DNA of 64,000 nucleotides from Thermus arciformis (GTDB taxonomy: Bacteria > Deinococcota > Deinococci > Deinococcales > Thermaceae). Below, one piece after another: positions 18,029 to 25,992 of this stretch. Below the pieces are notes generated by a model. It made no database searches and was not told where the DNA came from. It was given only the letters and a program-made list of their open reading frames with translations. Made by a program: the position numbers and the translations under genes. The stretch is taken from positions 1 to 64,000 of the forward strand of contig NZ_FNBC01000008.1 in assembly GCF_900102145.1 (NCBI RefSeq), given 5' to 3'. The number at the start of each line of letters is the position of its first letter. Position 1 is the stretch's first letter.

Positions 18029-19094
18029 GGGGGGCTTTCTGGTCTCCGACCCCTACGGGGTCTACGAGAAGCCCCTGGCCCTCACCGAGGGCGGGCTTTT
18101 CCTCCTCTCCCTCATGGAGGGGAGGACCCTGGAGGAGGTGCAGGAGGAGGTGTTCAAGCGCCACGGGGTCCTGGTGCCGAGGAAGGAGCTGGAAGAGCTG
18201 GCGAAGGCCCTGGAGGAGGCGGGCCTCCTCCTCACGGAAAGGGTGGAGGCGAGGCTTAGGGAGGAGGAAGAGAGGCTCAGGCGGGAGCGGCCCATGCGCC
18301 TCGCCGGGCTTTCCTACCCCCAAGGGGAGCGGGAGGCCCGGGCCTTCCTCGAGGCCTTCCGGGCGAGCTACCCCGGGGAAGGAAGGGAAGCGGAGGTCCT
18401 CCTCATGCCCCACCTGGAGCCAAGCCGGGTCCCCGAGGTCTACGGGGCGGCCCTCGCCGCCTTGGAGAAGACCCCGCCCCCTGAGCGCGTCTACCTGGTG
18501 GGGGTCGCCCACAGGCCGCTTAAGGAGAGGGCCGCCGCCCTCCCCGTGCCCTTCCAGACCCCCTTCGGCCCCGCCCTGCCGGACCTCCCCGCCCTCCAGG
18601 CCCTGGACGCCCTCCTTCCCTTTGAGCTCTTTAACACGCCCCTCGCCTTCCGGGAGGAGCACAGCCTGGAGCTTCCCCTCTTCTTCCTGAAGGGGCGGTT
18701 CCCCGAGGCCCGCGTCCTTCCCCTCCTCGTGGGGCGGCGAAGCCCGGAGCTCGGGGAGGCCCTCAAGGTGGTCCTGCGGGACTTCCCGGGGCTTCTCGTC
18801 CTCGCTGTGGACCTCTCCCACGTGGGGCCCCGCTTCGGGGACCCTCCCCTCACCCGCCCCCTGGCGGAGGAGGCGAGGCGGCGGGACCTGGGCTTCCTGG
18901 AACGGATCGCGGAAGGGGCGCCGGAGGCCGCCCTCGCCCTCCTCGGGGAAAACCCCACCCGCATAGACGGGGTGGAGGTGGTGGCAAGCCTCCTCCCCCT
19001 CCTCCGGGGAAGGAGGGGCGAAGTCCTGGCCCACCGCCTGGACCTCGAGGCCCCCACCCTAAGCGCCGTGGGGGCGGGGACCCTGGTCCTCTAA
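17982..19094 (+). CDS. MEMO-family protein with N-terminal PqqD/winged-helix-like domain
   Basis: A 370-residue protein in two parts. Residues about 105-370 are a MEMO (AmmeMemoRadiSam protein B) domain, a fold related to non-haem-iron dioxygenases: RLAGLSYP (AGxFYP), MPHLEPSR (PHAGY), EEHSLELPLFFL (EHSLExQLPFL) and VDLSHVGPRFG (DLSHYG) are all recognisable. The Tyr and Gly of the PHAGY motif are changed. Residues 1-100 (TEGGLFLLSLMEGRTLEEVQ and onward) look like the small PqqD/RRE winged-helix domain that binds peptides in RiPP pathways. Start is GTG 17982 with weak ribosome-binding signal. Function is unknown; no radical SAM or AMMECR1 partner is adjacent. Confidence 0.75.
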   Translation: MEGRLRLREPQITPVEGGFLVSDPYGVYEKPLALTEGGLFLLSLMEGRTLEEVQEEVFKRHGVLVPRKELEELAKALEEAGLLLTERVEARLREEEERLRRERPMRLAGLSYPQGEREARAFLEAFRASYPGEGREAEVLLMPHLEPSRVPEVYGAALAALEKTPPPERVYLVGVAHRPLKERAAALPVPFQTPFGPALPDLPALQALDALLPFELFNTPLAFREEHSLELPLFFLKGRFPEARVLPLLVGRRSPELGEALKVVLRDFPGLLVLAVDLSHVGPRFGDPPLTRPLAEEARRRDLGFLERIAEGAPEAALALLGENPTRIDGVEVVASLLPLLRGRRGEVLAHRLDLEAPTLSAVGAGTLVL

Positions 19095-19123
19095 CCAGGA
19101 CCCCAGATTTGGAACCGCGCGAA

Positions 19124-19155
19124 GGCCCGGGCGCCGAACCGCCCGGGCCCCTTTT
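19124..19155 (+). terminator. Terminator after the MEMO-family gene
   Basis: A perfect 10-bp G+C stem (19124-19133 with 19140-19149) with a 6-nt loop is followed by CCTTTT. It ends the cca-MEMO transcript and insulates the CRISPR locus. The next 100 bp (19156-19255) hold nothing I can recognise. Confidence 0.85.
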
Positions 19156-19255
19156 CTGGAAGCGCTCCTTTGGGAAAGGGCCCGGAAGGTGGGTGGAAAG
19201 GCGCGCCGGGGCCTGCGTGGAAGCCTCCTAGCGCGAGGGGCACAGACCTTCACCC

Positions 19256-19365
19256 ACGACAATCCCCTTACGGGGCTCAATTCCTCGCAACGAGAAGAAG
19301 GACGCCCAAACCCTCCGCCGCGAGCTTCTGTCGCAATCTCCTTACGGGGCTCAATCTCTTGCAAT
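19256..19365 (-). CRISPR. Distal, degenerate CRISPR remnant (2 repeats, 1 spacer)
   Basis: Two 36-bp repeats (19256-19291 and 19330-19365) flank a 38-bp spacer. In the transcribed (minus) orientation the inner one reads AAGAGATTGAGCCCCG and ends GGATTGCGAC, differing from the leader-proximal repeats at a few positions. The outer one has decayed at both ends, as is usual for the trailer end of an array. The remnant is separated from the main array by 398 bp that carry a lipoprotein gene. Confidence 0.85.
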
Positions 19366-19391
19366 TCTCCTGGGGGAGCGTTTGCGGGCCA

Positions 19392-19748
19392 TCAGAGCCG
19401 TTCAAAACGCTTGTCTATGAGTCCATAGAGGCTATCTGTGAACTCGCCATAACATGTGATGATGGCCCCCTGGCCCTGATTGAGAGCGCTACAGGTAGCT
19501 TTAGCCGGACTTGTAGCTCCGAGGGCGCGGAACGCGATGAGGGGATACGTGATGAGCTCCACCGTGGTTTCGGACGCTCGGACCACTTGCCAGCGCTCAA
19601 ACCATTGGTGGGGCTGAATGGAAGGAGCTTCGGCCATCAGATAGGCGATCAGCTCCTGGGCCGTTGCCTTGTAGACGGGACGGGGTTGAGTTACTGAAGG
19701 TGCGCAAGCGCTCAGGGCCAACACGAACAAAAGCCATATCCGCCGCAT
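19392..19748 (-). CDS. Small lipoprotein of low G+C, located inside the CRISPR locus
   Basis: A 118-residue predicted lipoprotein: MRRIWLLFVLALSAC is a signal peptide ending in a lipobox with the modified Cys at about residue 15. The mature part has no domain I recognise; it has two further Cys residues (ATCSALNQ and IITCYG), which might form a disulfide. AGGAGG lies 5 nt before the ATG at 19748, which decides this start over the GTG at 19754. The gene has clearly lower G+C and less biased codons than all neighbours, suggesting recent transfer. It is bounded by CRISPR repeats (19365 and 19764) and reads in the same direction as the array. Only 15 bp separate its ATG from the repeat upstream. 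Confidence 0.75.
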   Translation of the reverse strand: MRRIWLLFVLALSACAPSVTQPRPVYKATAQELIAYLMAEAPSIQPHQWFERWQVVRASETTVELITYPLIAFRALGATSPAKATCSALNQGQGAIITCYGEFTDSLYGLIDKRFERL

Positions 19749-19763
19749 ATTCACCTCCTACAT

Positions 19764-20027
19764 GTCGCAATCCCCTTACGGGGCTCAAGCTCTTGCAACG
19801 GGAGAGGATTGGGTACACCAATACCTACCGCCTCAACCTGTCGCAATCCCCTTACGGGACTCAAGCTCTTGCAACCCGTGGAGGAGTCGCTTAGTTCCGC
19901 GGGCCTCGACCCCGTCGCAATCCCCTTACGGGGCTCAAGCTCTTGCAACGGTGGAGGTGATGGAGATGCGGCGGTGGCAAATGGTGTCTGAGTCGCAATC
20001 CCCTTACGGGGCTCAAGCTCTTGCAAC
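19764..20027 (-). CRISPR. CRISPR array, leader-proximal part (4 repeats, 3 spacers)
   Basis: Four 36-bp repeats lie at 19764-19799, 19840-19875 (one mismatch), 19914-19949 and 19992-20027, with spacers of 40, 38 and 42 bp. On the minus strand each repeat begins GTTGCAAGAGCTTGAGCCCC and ends GTAAGGGGATTGCGAC, with the internal palindrome CCCC-TTAC-GGGG. This is a variant of a repeat widespread in Thermus. Transcription from the right is inferred from repeat decay at the left end and from the ATTGCGAC-type 3' terminus that becomes the crRNA 5' handle. No cas gene is in the window. Confidence 0.95.
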
Positions 20028-20263
20028 TCTACCCCCCTCAGAACCCCGTCCTGGACGGCACCGCTAGAGGGGGGGGTTTGTGAGAAAGATGAAGCTTGGA
20101 ATATGCACACGGCGAATAACGGGGTTTTTCGGGGGTTTGGGCCGATGGCAAGCCACAGGAGGAAGGGGCGATGAGAAGGGGAAAGCGCATATTCGCCTTC
20201 GGCAAGAGGAAAACTGGCTTTCAAGGTCCCCACCCGGAGGTCCGGGTTAGGGGGAGTATAGCA
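20028..20263 (-). promoter_or_regulatory. Putative CRISPR leader with an extended -10 promoter
   Basis: The segment adjoining the first repeat is richer in A+T than its surroundings and has no convincing gene. On the minus strand TGC-TATACT (20263-20255) is an extended -10 element that would start transcription near 20248, about 220 nt before the first repeat. TTGACC further upstream is spaced too widely (23 bp) to be its -35. Leader status is inferred from position and array polarity. Confidence 0.45.
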
Positions 20264-20501
20264 CACACCGCAACGTTGGGCCAGGTCAAAATTTCGGTGA
20301 AGAAAGGGCTCCTGCACTGAGCTTTACTTTTCAAAGTCCAAAGAAAGCCGGTTGCATCGTAATTTTGCTGACAAGTATAGCCAAGGCCCGCCCTATCGCC
20401 AGAGGTAAAAGGGCGTGTACTCCCCCCGTCCCAAAAGGGCCGCCTTCAGCCGCTGGGCCTGCACTCCCCCAGGGGGTTGCAGAACCCCAGGGGGTGGGCA
20501 C
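20264..20501. other. Non-coding stretch between CRISPR leader and rnr
   Basis: No credible gene is seen. Near the end of rnr, 20466-20497 forms an imperfect hairpin (CCCCC...GGGGTT/AACCCC...GGGGG) that could help end the rnr transcript, but no T run follows on the minus strand. Confidence 0.4.
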
Positions 20502-22739
20502 TTAGCGGCGCCGCTTCCTGCGGGCCCGGGTCCTCGCCGGGCGGGACTCTTGGGACTCCTTAGGGGTCCACTCGCCGAAGTAGATGGTGTTCACCGTGGC
20601 CCGTTCGGGACGGGTGTCCCGGGTCCTGTCCTTGGGGGGTCCTACCACTTTGCGCATATCCTCCTCCTTTTCCTTCTTCCTTTTGCCTGGGGTCTTGACC
20701 TCCCCTTGGGCTTCCACGTAGGGCACCAGGTCCACCTGGCGAAGCCTGGGGTTGGCGGCGGCGATGACCACCTCCATCTCGTCCCCCAGGCGGATCCTCT
20801 TCCCCTTGGGGCCAAGGAGGGCCATGGCCTCCTCGCTGTAGGTGTAAGGCCCCAGGGCCTCGAGGCGCACCAGGCCCTCCACCCCGTTGGGCAGGGTCAC
20901 GAAGGCCCCGAAGTTCGCCACCCCCGTGACCTTCCCCAAAAAGCGCTCCCCCACGTGGAGCTCGGCCCACTTGGCCATGTAGTACTTGGTGAGCTCCCGC
21001 TCGGCGGCCTCGGCCTTCCGCTCCATCTCCGAAGCGTGGTCGGCGACGGCGGGGAAGGCCGTAAGCCACCTGGCCTTCCGCCCCTGGGTGAGGGTGCGGC
21101 GCAAGGCCGCCTTCAGCACCCGGTGGACCACCAGGTCCGGGTAGCGGCGGATGGGGCTCGTGAAGTGCAGGTAGTGCTCCATGGCGAGGCCGAAGTGGCC
21201 CAGGTTCTCCGCGGCGTAGCGGGCGAGGCGCAAGGAGCGGAGGACGAGGGAGGCCACCACGGGCTCCTCCGGGCGGCCCTTGGCCTCCAGGAGGACCCGC
21301 TGCAACGCCTTGGAGGAGACCTCCTCGGGAAGACTGTAGCCGAGGCGGGCCAGGGCCAGCCGTAGCTTGCCGTAGGCCTCCTCCAAGGGCTCCTCGTGCA
21401 CCCGGTAGAGGCCGGGAAGGCCCTTTTGCACCAGGTGCTCGGCCACGAGCCGGTTGGCGAGGAGCATGAGCTCCTCAATGAGGCTTCTGGCCTTGGGCTC
21501 CGCCTGGGGGATGAGGTGGAGCACCCCTTCCTCCACCTCCACCTTCACCTCGGGGAAGCTGAAGTCCAAGGCGCCCTCCTCCAGGCGCTTCTCCCGCATC
21601 CTCTGCGTGAGGTCCAGAAGGAGGCGCAGGTCCTCCGCCAGGAAGGCGTGCTCCTCGGGAAGGCCGAACCCCTCGGCGAAGGCCTCCACCTCGGTGTAGG
21701 TGAGGCGGGCCACGCTCCGGATGACCCCTTCCCGGAAGCGGACCCGCTTGACCTTTAGGTCCTCCGTGAGGTCCACGAGGACGGAGAGGACCAGGCGGTC
21801 CTCCCCCGGCCTCAAGGAGCAAACCCCGTTGGAAAGCCTTTCGGGAAGCATGGGGAGGACCCGCCCCGGGAGGTAGACGCTGGTGCCCCTTAGGAAGGCC
21901 TCCTGGTCCAGGGGGCTTCCCTCCTTCACGTAGTGGGAGACGTCGGCGATGTGGACCCCGATGCGGTAGCCCCCGGGCAGGCGCTCCACGTGGATGGCGT
22001 CGTCAAAGTCCTTGGCGTCCACCCCGTCTATGGTGAAGACGCGAAGGCCCCTGAAGTCCTCCCGCCTCGCAAGCTCCGCCTCGGGGATCTCCAGGGGGAT
22101 GGCCTCGGCCTCCCTCAGCACCTCCTCGGGGAACTCGGCGCGAAGGCCGTACTTGGCGATGACGGCCTCCGTCTCCGTCTCGGGGGCCTCCCCCTCCCCC
22201 AGGTACGCCAGGAAGGTCCCGTAGGGGCGCTTGCCGTAGTGGACCTGGACCACGATGCGGCTTCCCCGCTTCAGGCCCTCGAGGCCCTCGGGGGAAAGCC
22301 TGAGCTCGGGAAGCCCGGGCTCGTCGGGGAGGAGGAGGGCGTACCCCTTGCGGAAGTCCAGCCTCCCCACCACCCGCTCCCGCGCCCGCTTGAGGACCCG
22401 CTCCACCACCCCCCAGGGCCTCCCGTCCCGCCCCGGGGGCATGAGGCGGGCCTCCACCAGGTCGCCCGGCCAGGCGTCCTGGGTGTACCCCGGGGGGATG
22501 AAGAGGTCCCCCTCGGGGAGGCGGACGAAGCCGTACCCGTCCCGGTGGAGGCTTAGGGGCCCCTGGACCTTCTGGGGGAGGGCGTAGCGGCTTCCCCGCT
22601 TCTCCAGGAGGCCTTCCCGCACCAAGGCCCCGAGGTAGGCCTTGGCCTCCCGCTTGGAGAGGCCGAAGCGGTGGAGGATCTCCTCCAGCCGGTGGGGCCT
22701 CCCGGTTTTCTTGAAAAACTCTAGAAGGGTTTCCTGCAT
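20502..22739 (-). CDS. rnr: Ribonuclease R
   Basis: A 745-residue 3'-5' exoribonuclease of the RNase II/R family. The N-terminus is a winged-helix domain (residues 1-60), followed by cold-shock domains (LSLHRDGYGFVRLP at about 65), the RNB catalytic domain with FTIDGVDAKDFDDAIH (the four metal-binding Asp residues, about 240-255) and HYLHFTSPIRRYPDLVVHR, an S1 domain (FLGKVTGVANFGAFVTLPNG), and a Lys/Arg-rich tail. The basic tail and helix-turn-helix-like start favour RNase R over RNase II. ATG at 22739 is preceded by AGGA and comes 1 bp after the aminotransferase stop. Confidence 0.95.
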   Translation of the reverse strand: MQETLLEFFKKTGRPHRLEEILHRFGLSKREAKAYLGALVREGLLEKRGSRYALPQKVQGPLSLHRDGYGFVRLPEGDLFIPPGYTQDAWPGDLVEARLMPPGRDGRPWGVVERVLKRARERVVGRLDFRKGYALLLPDEPGLPELRLSPEGLEGLKRGSRIVVQVHYGKRPYGTFLAYLGEGEAPETETEAVIAKYGLRAEFPEEVLREAEAIPLEIPEAELARREDFRGLRVFTIDGVDAKDFDDAIHVERLPGGYRIGVHIADVSHYVKEGSPLDQEAFLRGTSVYLPGRVLPMLPERLSNGVCSLRPGEDRLVLSVLVDLTEDLKVKRVRFREGVIRSVARLTYTEVEAFAEGFGLPEEHAFLAEDLRLLLDLTQRMREKRLEEGALDFSFPEVKVEVEEGVLHLIPQAEPKARSLIEELMLLANRLVAEHLVQKGLPGLYRVHEEPLEEAYGKLRLALARLGYSLPEEVSSKALQRVLLEAKGRPEEPVVASLVLRSLRLARYAAENLGHFGLAMEHYLHFTSPIRRYPDLVVHRVLKAALRRTLTQGRKARWLTAFPAVADHASEMERKAEAAERELTKYYMAKWAELHVGERFLGKVTGVANFGAFVTLPNGVEGLVRLEALGPYTYSEEAMALLGPKGKRIRLGDEMEVVIAAANPRLRQVDLVPYVEAQGEVKTPGKRKKEKEEDMRKVVGPPKDRTRDTRPERATVNTIYFGEWTPKESQESRPARTRARRKRRR

Positions 22740-22740
22740 T

Positions 22741-23985
22741 CTATCCTAGAAGGCCCTCGAGGGTCCTTTCCGTGGCCATAAGGGCCTCGGAGAAGGCGGC
22801 GAGGGCCTCGTCCGCGTGCTCCTTGCCGATGATGAGGGGGGGCTCGAGGCGCACCACCTTGGGGTTATTCAGGCCGAAGGCGGTGAGGACCCCCCTCTCC
22901 GCCAGCTCCGCCACCACCAGGGCGCCGATGTCGGCGTCCGTGAACTCCACGCCCAGCATGAGCCCCCGCCCCCGCACCTCCTCAATGAGGTGGGGGTGCC
23001 GCGCCTTCAGGGCCTTCAGGCCCTCCATCAGGTACCCGCCCACCTCCAGGGCCCGGCCCGGAAGGTCCTCCTCCAGGGTGACCTGGATGGCCGCAAGGGC
23101 CGCGGCCGCGGCCAGGGGGTTCCCCCCGAAGGTGGAGGAGTGGAAGAGGGGGTTAGTCTTGAAGACCTCAAAGACCTCCCGCCGCCCCACGCAGGCCCCG
23201 ATGGGCATCACCCCGCCCCCCAGGGCCTTGGCCAGGGTCATGAGGTCCGGGGAGACCCCCTCCCAGTCCACCCCGAAGAGCCTACCCGTGCGCCCGAGGC
23301 CCGTCTGCACCTCGTCGGCGATCATGAGGACGCCCTTTTCCCGGGTGAGCTCCCGCACGCCCCTCAGGTACCCCTCGGGGGGCACCCGGATCCCCCCTTC
23401 GCCCTGGATGGGCTCCACGATCACGGCGGCGGTGTCCTCGTCTATGGCCGCCTCCAGGGCCTTCAGGTCCCCGTAGGGCACCACCTTGACCCCGGGGAGG
23501 AGGGGCCTTGCGGGGTCTTGGTACTCGGGCTTGGGGGTGAGGGAGAGCGCCCCCATGGTCTTGCCGTGGAACCCCCCCTGGGTGGTGACGATGCCGGGCT
23601 TGCCGGTGTAGGCCCGGGCGAGCTTGATGGCCGCCTCCACCGCCTCGGCCCCGGAGTTGCCGAAGAAGACCATCTCCAGGCCCTCGGGGGTGATCTCGGC
23701 GAGCCTTGCGGCGAGCCTGGCCGTGGGCTCCGAGACCAGGACCCGCACGGACATGGGCATGCGGTCAAGCTGCCGCTTCACCGCCTCCACCACCTTGGGG
23801 TGGCGGTGGCCCAGGTTCAGGGTGCCGTAGAGGCCTAGGAAGTCCAGGTAGCGCTTGCCCTGGGTGTCCCAAACGTAAGGGCCTTCGGCGTGGGACTCCA
23901 CCCGGTCTAGCCCGGTGAAGCGGAGAAGCCCGGCGAGGCCTGGGTTGATGTGCCGCTCAAAGAGGGTGAAGGCGTCCAAGTCCAT
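22741..23985 (-). CDS. Class-III PLP aminotransferase (ornithine/putrescine/4-aminobutyrate type)
   Basis: A 414-residue fold-type I aminotransferase. FFGNSGAEAVEAAIKLARAYTG is the phosphate-binding and cofactor region, IADEVQTGLGRTG holds the Asp that contacts the pyridine nitrogen, TLAKALGGG the Schiff-base Lys (about residue 255), and HSSTFGGNPLA the dimer loop. It moves a terminal amino group from an omega-amino donor to a 2-oxo acid. The N-terminal extension resembles putrescine aminotransferase more than ArgD, but substrate is uncertain. TAGCAT lies 6 nt before the ATG; rnr follows in the same transcript. Confidence 0.85.
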   Translation of the reverse strand: MDLDAFTLFERHINPGLAGLLRFTGLDRVESHAEGPYVWDTQGKRYLDFLGLYGTLNLGHRHPKVVEAVKRQLDRMPMSVRVLVSEPTARLAARLAEITPEGLEMVFFGNSGAEAVEAAIKLARAYTGKPGIVTTQGGFHGKTMGALSLTPKPEYQDPARPLLPGVKVVPYGDLKALEAAIDEDTAAVIVEPIQGEGGIRVPPEGYLRGVRELTREKGVLMIADEVQTGLGRTGRLFGVDWEGVSPDLMTLAKALGGGVMPIGACVGRREVFEVFKTNPLFHSSTFGGNPLAAAAALAAIQVTLEEDLPGRALEVGGYLMEGLKALKARHPHLIEEVRGRGLMLGVEFTDADIGALVVAELAERGVLTAFGLNNPKVVRLEPPLIIGKEHADEALAAFSEALMATERTLEGLLG

Positions 23986-23991
23986 GCCCCA

Positions 23992-24018
23992 ATGCTACCT
24001 TAAGTGTAGCACGCTCAA
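23992..24018 (-). promoter_or_regulatory. Promoter of the aminotransferase-rnr unit (leaderless)
   Basis: On the minus strand TTGAGC (24018-24013) is followed after 15 bp by TAGCAT (23997-23992), then 6 nt and the ATG at 23985. It overlaps the end of the thioesterase gene. Confidence 0.6.
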
Positions 24019-24393
24019 GGCCCGGTAGAGGTCCTCCGGGATGCGGGCCGCCCTTCCCCCCACCTGGCAGAGGTGGCGGGTGAAGCCCTCGGCCAAAAGG
24101 ACCCCCTCCCGCTCCACCCGGTAGCGGAAGAGGAGGGCCCGGGAGGAAAGCTCCGCGAGGCGGGTCCGGACCTCCACCTCCTCCCCGAAGCGCGCCGGGG
24201 CGCGGAAGGTGAGGCCGAGCTCCACCACGGGGAAGAAGACCCCCCTGGCCTCCACCCGGTGGTAGGGAAGCCCCGCCCGCTCCAGGAAGTCCACCCGGGC
24301 GGCCTCGAGGTAGACGGCGTAGACCGCGTGGTGGACCACGCCCATCTGGTCCGTCTCGGCGTAGCGGACCTTTATGCGGGTGACGCTCTCCAC
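23995..24393 (-). CDS. YbgC/4HBT-family acyl-CoA thioesterase
   Basis: A 132-residue hotdog-fold protein. VRYAETDQMGVVHHAVY (residues about 9-25) is the YbgC/4-hydroxybenzoyl-CoA thioesterase motif, with the catalytic Asp in ETDQMG. Such enzymes hydrolyse short or aromatic acyl-CoA. The start is GTG at 24393, which overlaps the rbfA 3' end by 22 bp, so the two are translated in a coupled way. It is last in glmM-rbfA-ybgC. Confidence 0.88.
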   Translation of the reverse strand: MESVTRIKVRYAETDQMGVVHHAVYAVYLEAARVDFLERAGLPYHRVEARGVFFPVVELGLTFRAPARFGEEVEVRTRLAELSSRALLFRYRVEREGVLLAEGFTRHLCQVGGRAARIPEDLYRALSVLHLR

Positions 24394-24656
24394 GGCAGAA
24401 ACTCCAACCGGGGCAAGCGGCGCAGGCGCACCCGCCGGGCGAGGGCGGAAAGAAGCCTCCCCTGGGCGTGGCGCAGGGCCTCCAAGGCCCTCTCCTCCTC
24501 CTGAAAGGCCTCCACGTAGACGGAGAGCACCCGGCCGTCCGGGGAAAGGCGCACCGACTCCACCGTGAGGAGGAAGAGCCTGGGGTCCTCCAGCTCCCTG
24601 ATGGCCTCGGCCAGGGCCCTTAGGAGCTTCTCCTCGAGGTGGGCCTTCCCGTACAC
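24372..24656 (-). CDS. rbfA: Ribosome-binding factor A
   Basis: A 94-residue KH-domain protein that helps mature the 5' end of 16S rRNA in the 30S subunit. YGKAHLEEKLLRALAEAI, LEDPRLFLLTVESVRLSPDGRVLSVYVE and RLPRLEFLPW follow the family pattern (DPR...tVt.V.vS.Dl..A.Vyv). It is short, as in Thermus, without the C-terminal tail of the E. coli protein. GTG at 24656 is 4 bp after the glmM stop. Confidence 0.9.
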   Translation of the reverse strand: MYGKAHLEEKLLRALAEAIRELEDPRLFLLTVESVRLSPDGRVLSVYVEAFQEEERALEALRHAQGRLLSALARRVRLRRLPRLEFLPWRASPA

Positions 24657-24660
24657 GCCC

Positions 24661-25968
24661 TTAGCTTACCCCCTGGTCCAGGGAGGCCACCAGGTGGGCG
24701 AGCTCCCGCGCCACCTCCTCCGCCCCCTCCTCCGCCTCCACCATGACCCGGACCACGGGCTCCGTGCCCGAGGGGCGGACGTTCACCCGGCCCCTCCCCC
24801 CTAGCCGGGCCTCGGCCTCGCGGACGGCCTCCCCAAGCCTCGGGTCGGCCATCACCTTGGCCTTGTCGGAGACCCGCACGTTGAGGAGCACCTGGGGGTA
24901 GAGGGGAAGCGCCTCGTACCAGTCGGCGAGGTCCCCGCCCAGAGCCTTGAGGGCCTTCAGGGTGAGGAGGGCGGTGAGGAGGCCGTCCCCCGTGGTGTGG
25001 TGGCGGAGGAAGATCACGTGCCCCGAGGGCTCGCCTCCCAGGGCGAGGCCCGTCTCCTTGAGCTTCTCCAGGACGTACCGGTCCCCCACCGCCGCCCGGT
25101 GGAAGGCGAGGCCCCTTTCCTTGAGGGCCACCTCCAAGGCCATGTTGCTCATCACCGTTCCCACCACGCCCTTCTCCCCAAAGGCTAAGGCGGCGAGGTA
25201 GAGGACGTGGTCCCCGTGGAAGAGGCGCCCCTTGCGGTCTATGAACTGCACCCGGTCCCCGTCCCCGTCAAAGGCGAGGCCCAGGTCCAGCCCGAGCTCC
25301 ACCACGAAGCGGCTCAAGGCCTCGGGGTGGGTGGAGCCGCACCCCCGGTTGATGTTCCGGCCGTCCGGGGTGTTGAAGAAGGCCATGACCTCGGCCCCCG
25401 CCCTCTGGAAGAGCTTGGGCCCGATGCGGTAGGTGGCCCCGTGGGCGAGGTCCAGGCCCACCTTGAGCCCCGTGAGGTCCGGGGCGTGGGCGAGGAGGAA
25501 GTCCAGGTACATCCTCTCCGCCTCCCGGAAGTCCCCCACGGTGCCGATGCCCCGGGTAGGGTGGTCTTCCGAAAGAAGCCGCTCAATCTCATCCTCGGCC
25601 TCGTCGGGAAGCTTCTCCCCCGTGGGCCCGAAGAACTTGATGCCGTTGTCCTGGTAGGGGTTGTGGCTCGCGGAGATCATGGCCCCCGCCGTGGCCTTCA
25701 GGGCCTTGGTGAGGTGGGCCACCCCGGGGGTGGGGAGGACCCCCAGGTGCTCCACCCGCACCCCCTGGCTCATGAGCCCCGCGGCCAGGGCGGCCTCCAG
25801 GAGGTCCGAGGACTCCCGGGTGTCCTTGGCCAGGAGGACCACGGGCCTCTTCTCCTGAGCAAGGAAGTAGGCCCCCGCCGCCTGGCCGAGCTTTAGGACA
25901 AAGTCCGGGGTCAAGGGGGGCTTTCCCGCCTCCCCCCGCACCCCGTCGGTGCCGAAGTAGCGCCTCAT
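24661..25968 (-). CDS. glmM: Phosphoglucosamine mutase
   Basis: A 435-residue alpha-D-phosphohexomutase that converts glucosamine-6-phosphate to glucosamine-1-phosphate for cell-wall synthesis. FGTDGVRGEAG is the N-terminal motif, ISASHNPYQDNGIKFFG contains the phosphorylated Ser (about residue 97), DGDGDR binds Mg2+, GEPSGH is the sugar-binding loop and NVRPSGTEP the phosphate-binding loop. The ATG at 25968 is preferred to a GTG at 25977 because a TATAGT box (25981-25976) ends 7 nt before it and overlaps the GTG, and the family starts with the MRRYFGTDGVRG block. Confidence 0.95.
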   Translation of the reverse strand: MRRYFGTDGVRGEAGKPPLTPDFVLKLGQAAGAYFLAQEKRPVVLLAKDTRESSDLLEAALAAGLMSQGVRVEHLGVLPTPGVAHLTKALKATAGAMISASHNPYQDNGIKFFGPTGEKLPDEAEDEIERLLSEDHPTRGIGTVGDFREAERMYLDFLLAHAPDLTGLKVGLDLAHGATYRIGPKLFQRAGAEVMAFFNTPDGRNINRGCGSTHPEALSRFVVELGLDLGLAFDGDGDRVQFIDRKGRLFHGDHVLYLAALAFGEKGVVGTVMSNMALEVALKERGLAFHRAAVGDRYVLEKLKETGLALGGEPSGHVIFLRHHTTGDGLLTALLTLKALKALGGDLADWYEALPLYPQVLLNVRVSDKAKVMADPRLGEAVREAEARLGGRGRVNVRPSGTEPVVRVMVEAEEGAEEVARELAHLVASLDQGVS

Positions 25969-25975
25969 GGCGGCC

Positions 25976-25981
25976 ACTATA
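25976..25981 (-). promoter_or_regulatory. -10 element of glmM (leaderless geometry)
   Basis: TATAGT on the minus strand is followed by 7 nt and the ATG at 25968. It lies in the 24-bp gap after polA, so glmM-rbfA-ybgC can be transcribed apart from polA. Confidence 0.55.
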
Positions 25982-25992
25982 CCAGGGCTCCT

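Noticed and set aside
19751-20317. Minus-strand open frame across the CRISPR array
   Set aside because: Its translation contains the same peptide block several times because it reads through the repeats.
20171-20320. Possible 49-codon plus-strand ORF with AGGAGG upstream in the CRISPR leader region
   Set aside because: The ribosome-binding site and ATG are plausible, but the peptide has no recognisable features and the region is better explained as leader. No promoter is evident.
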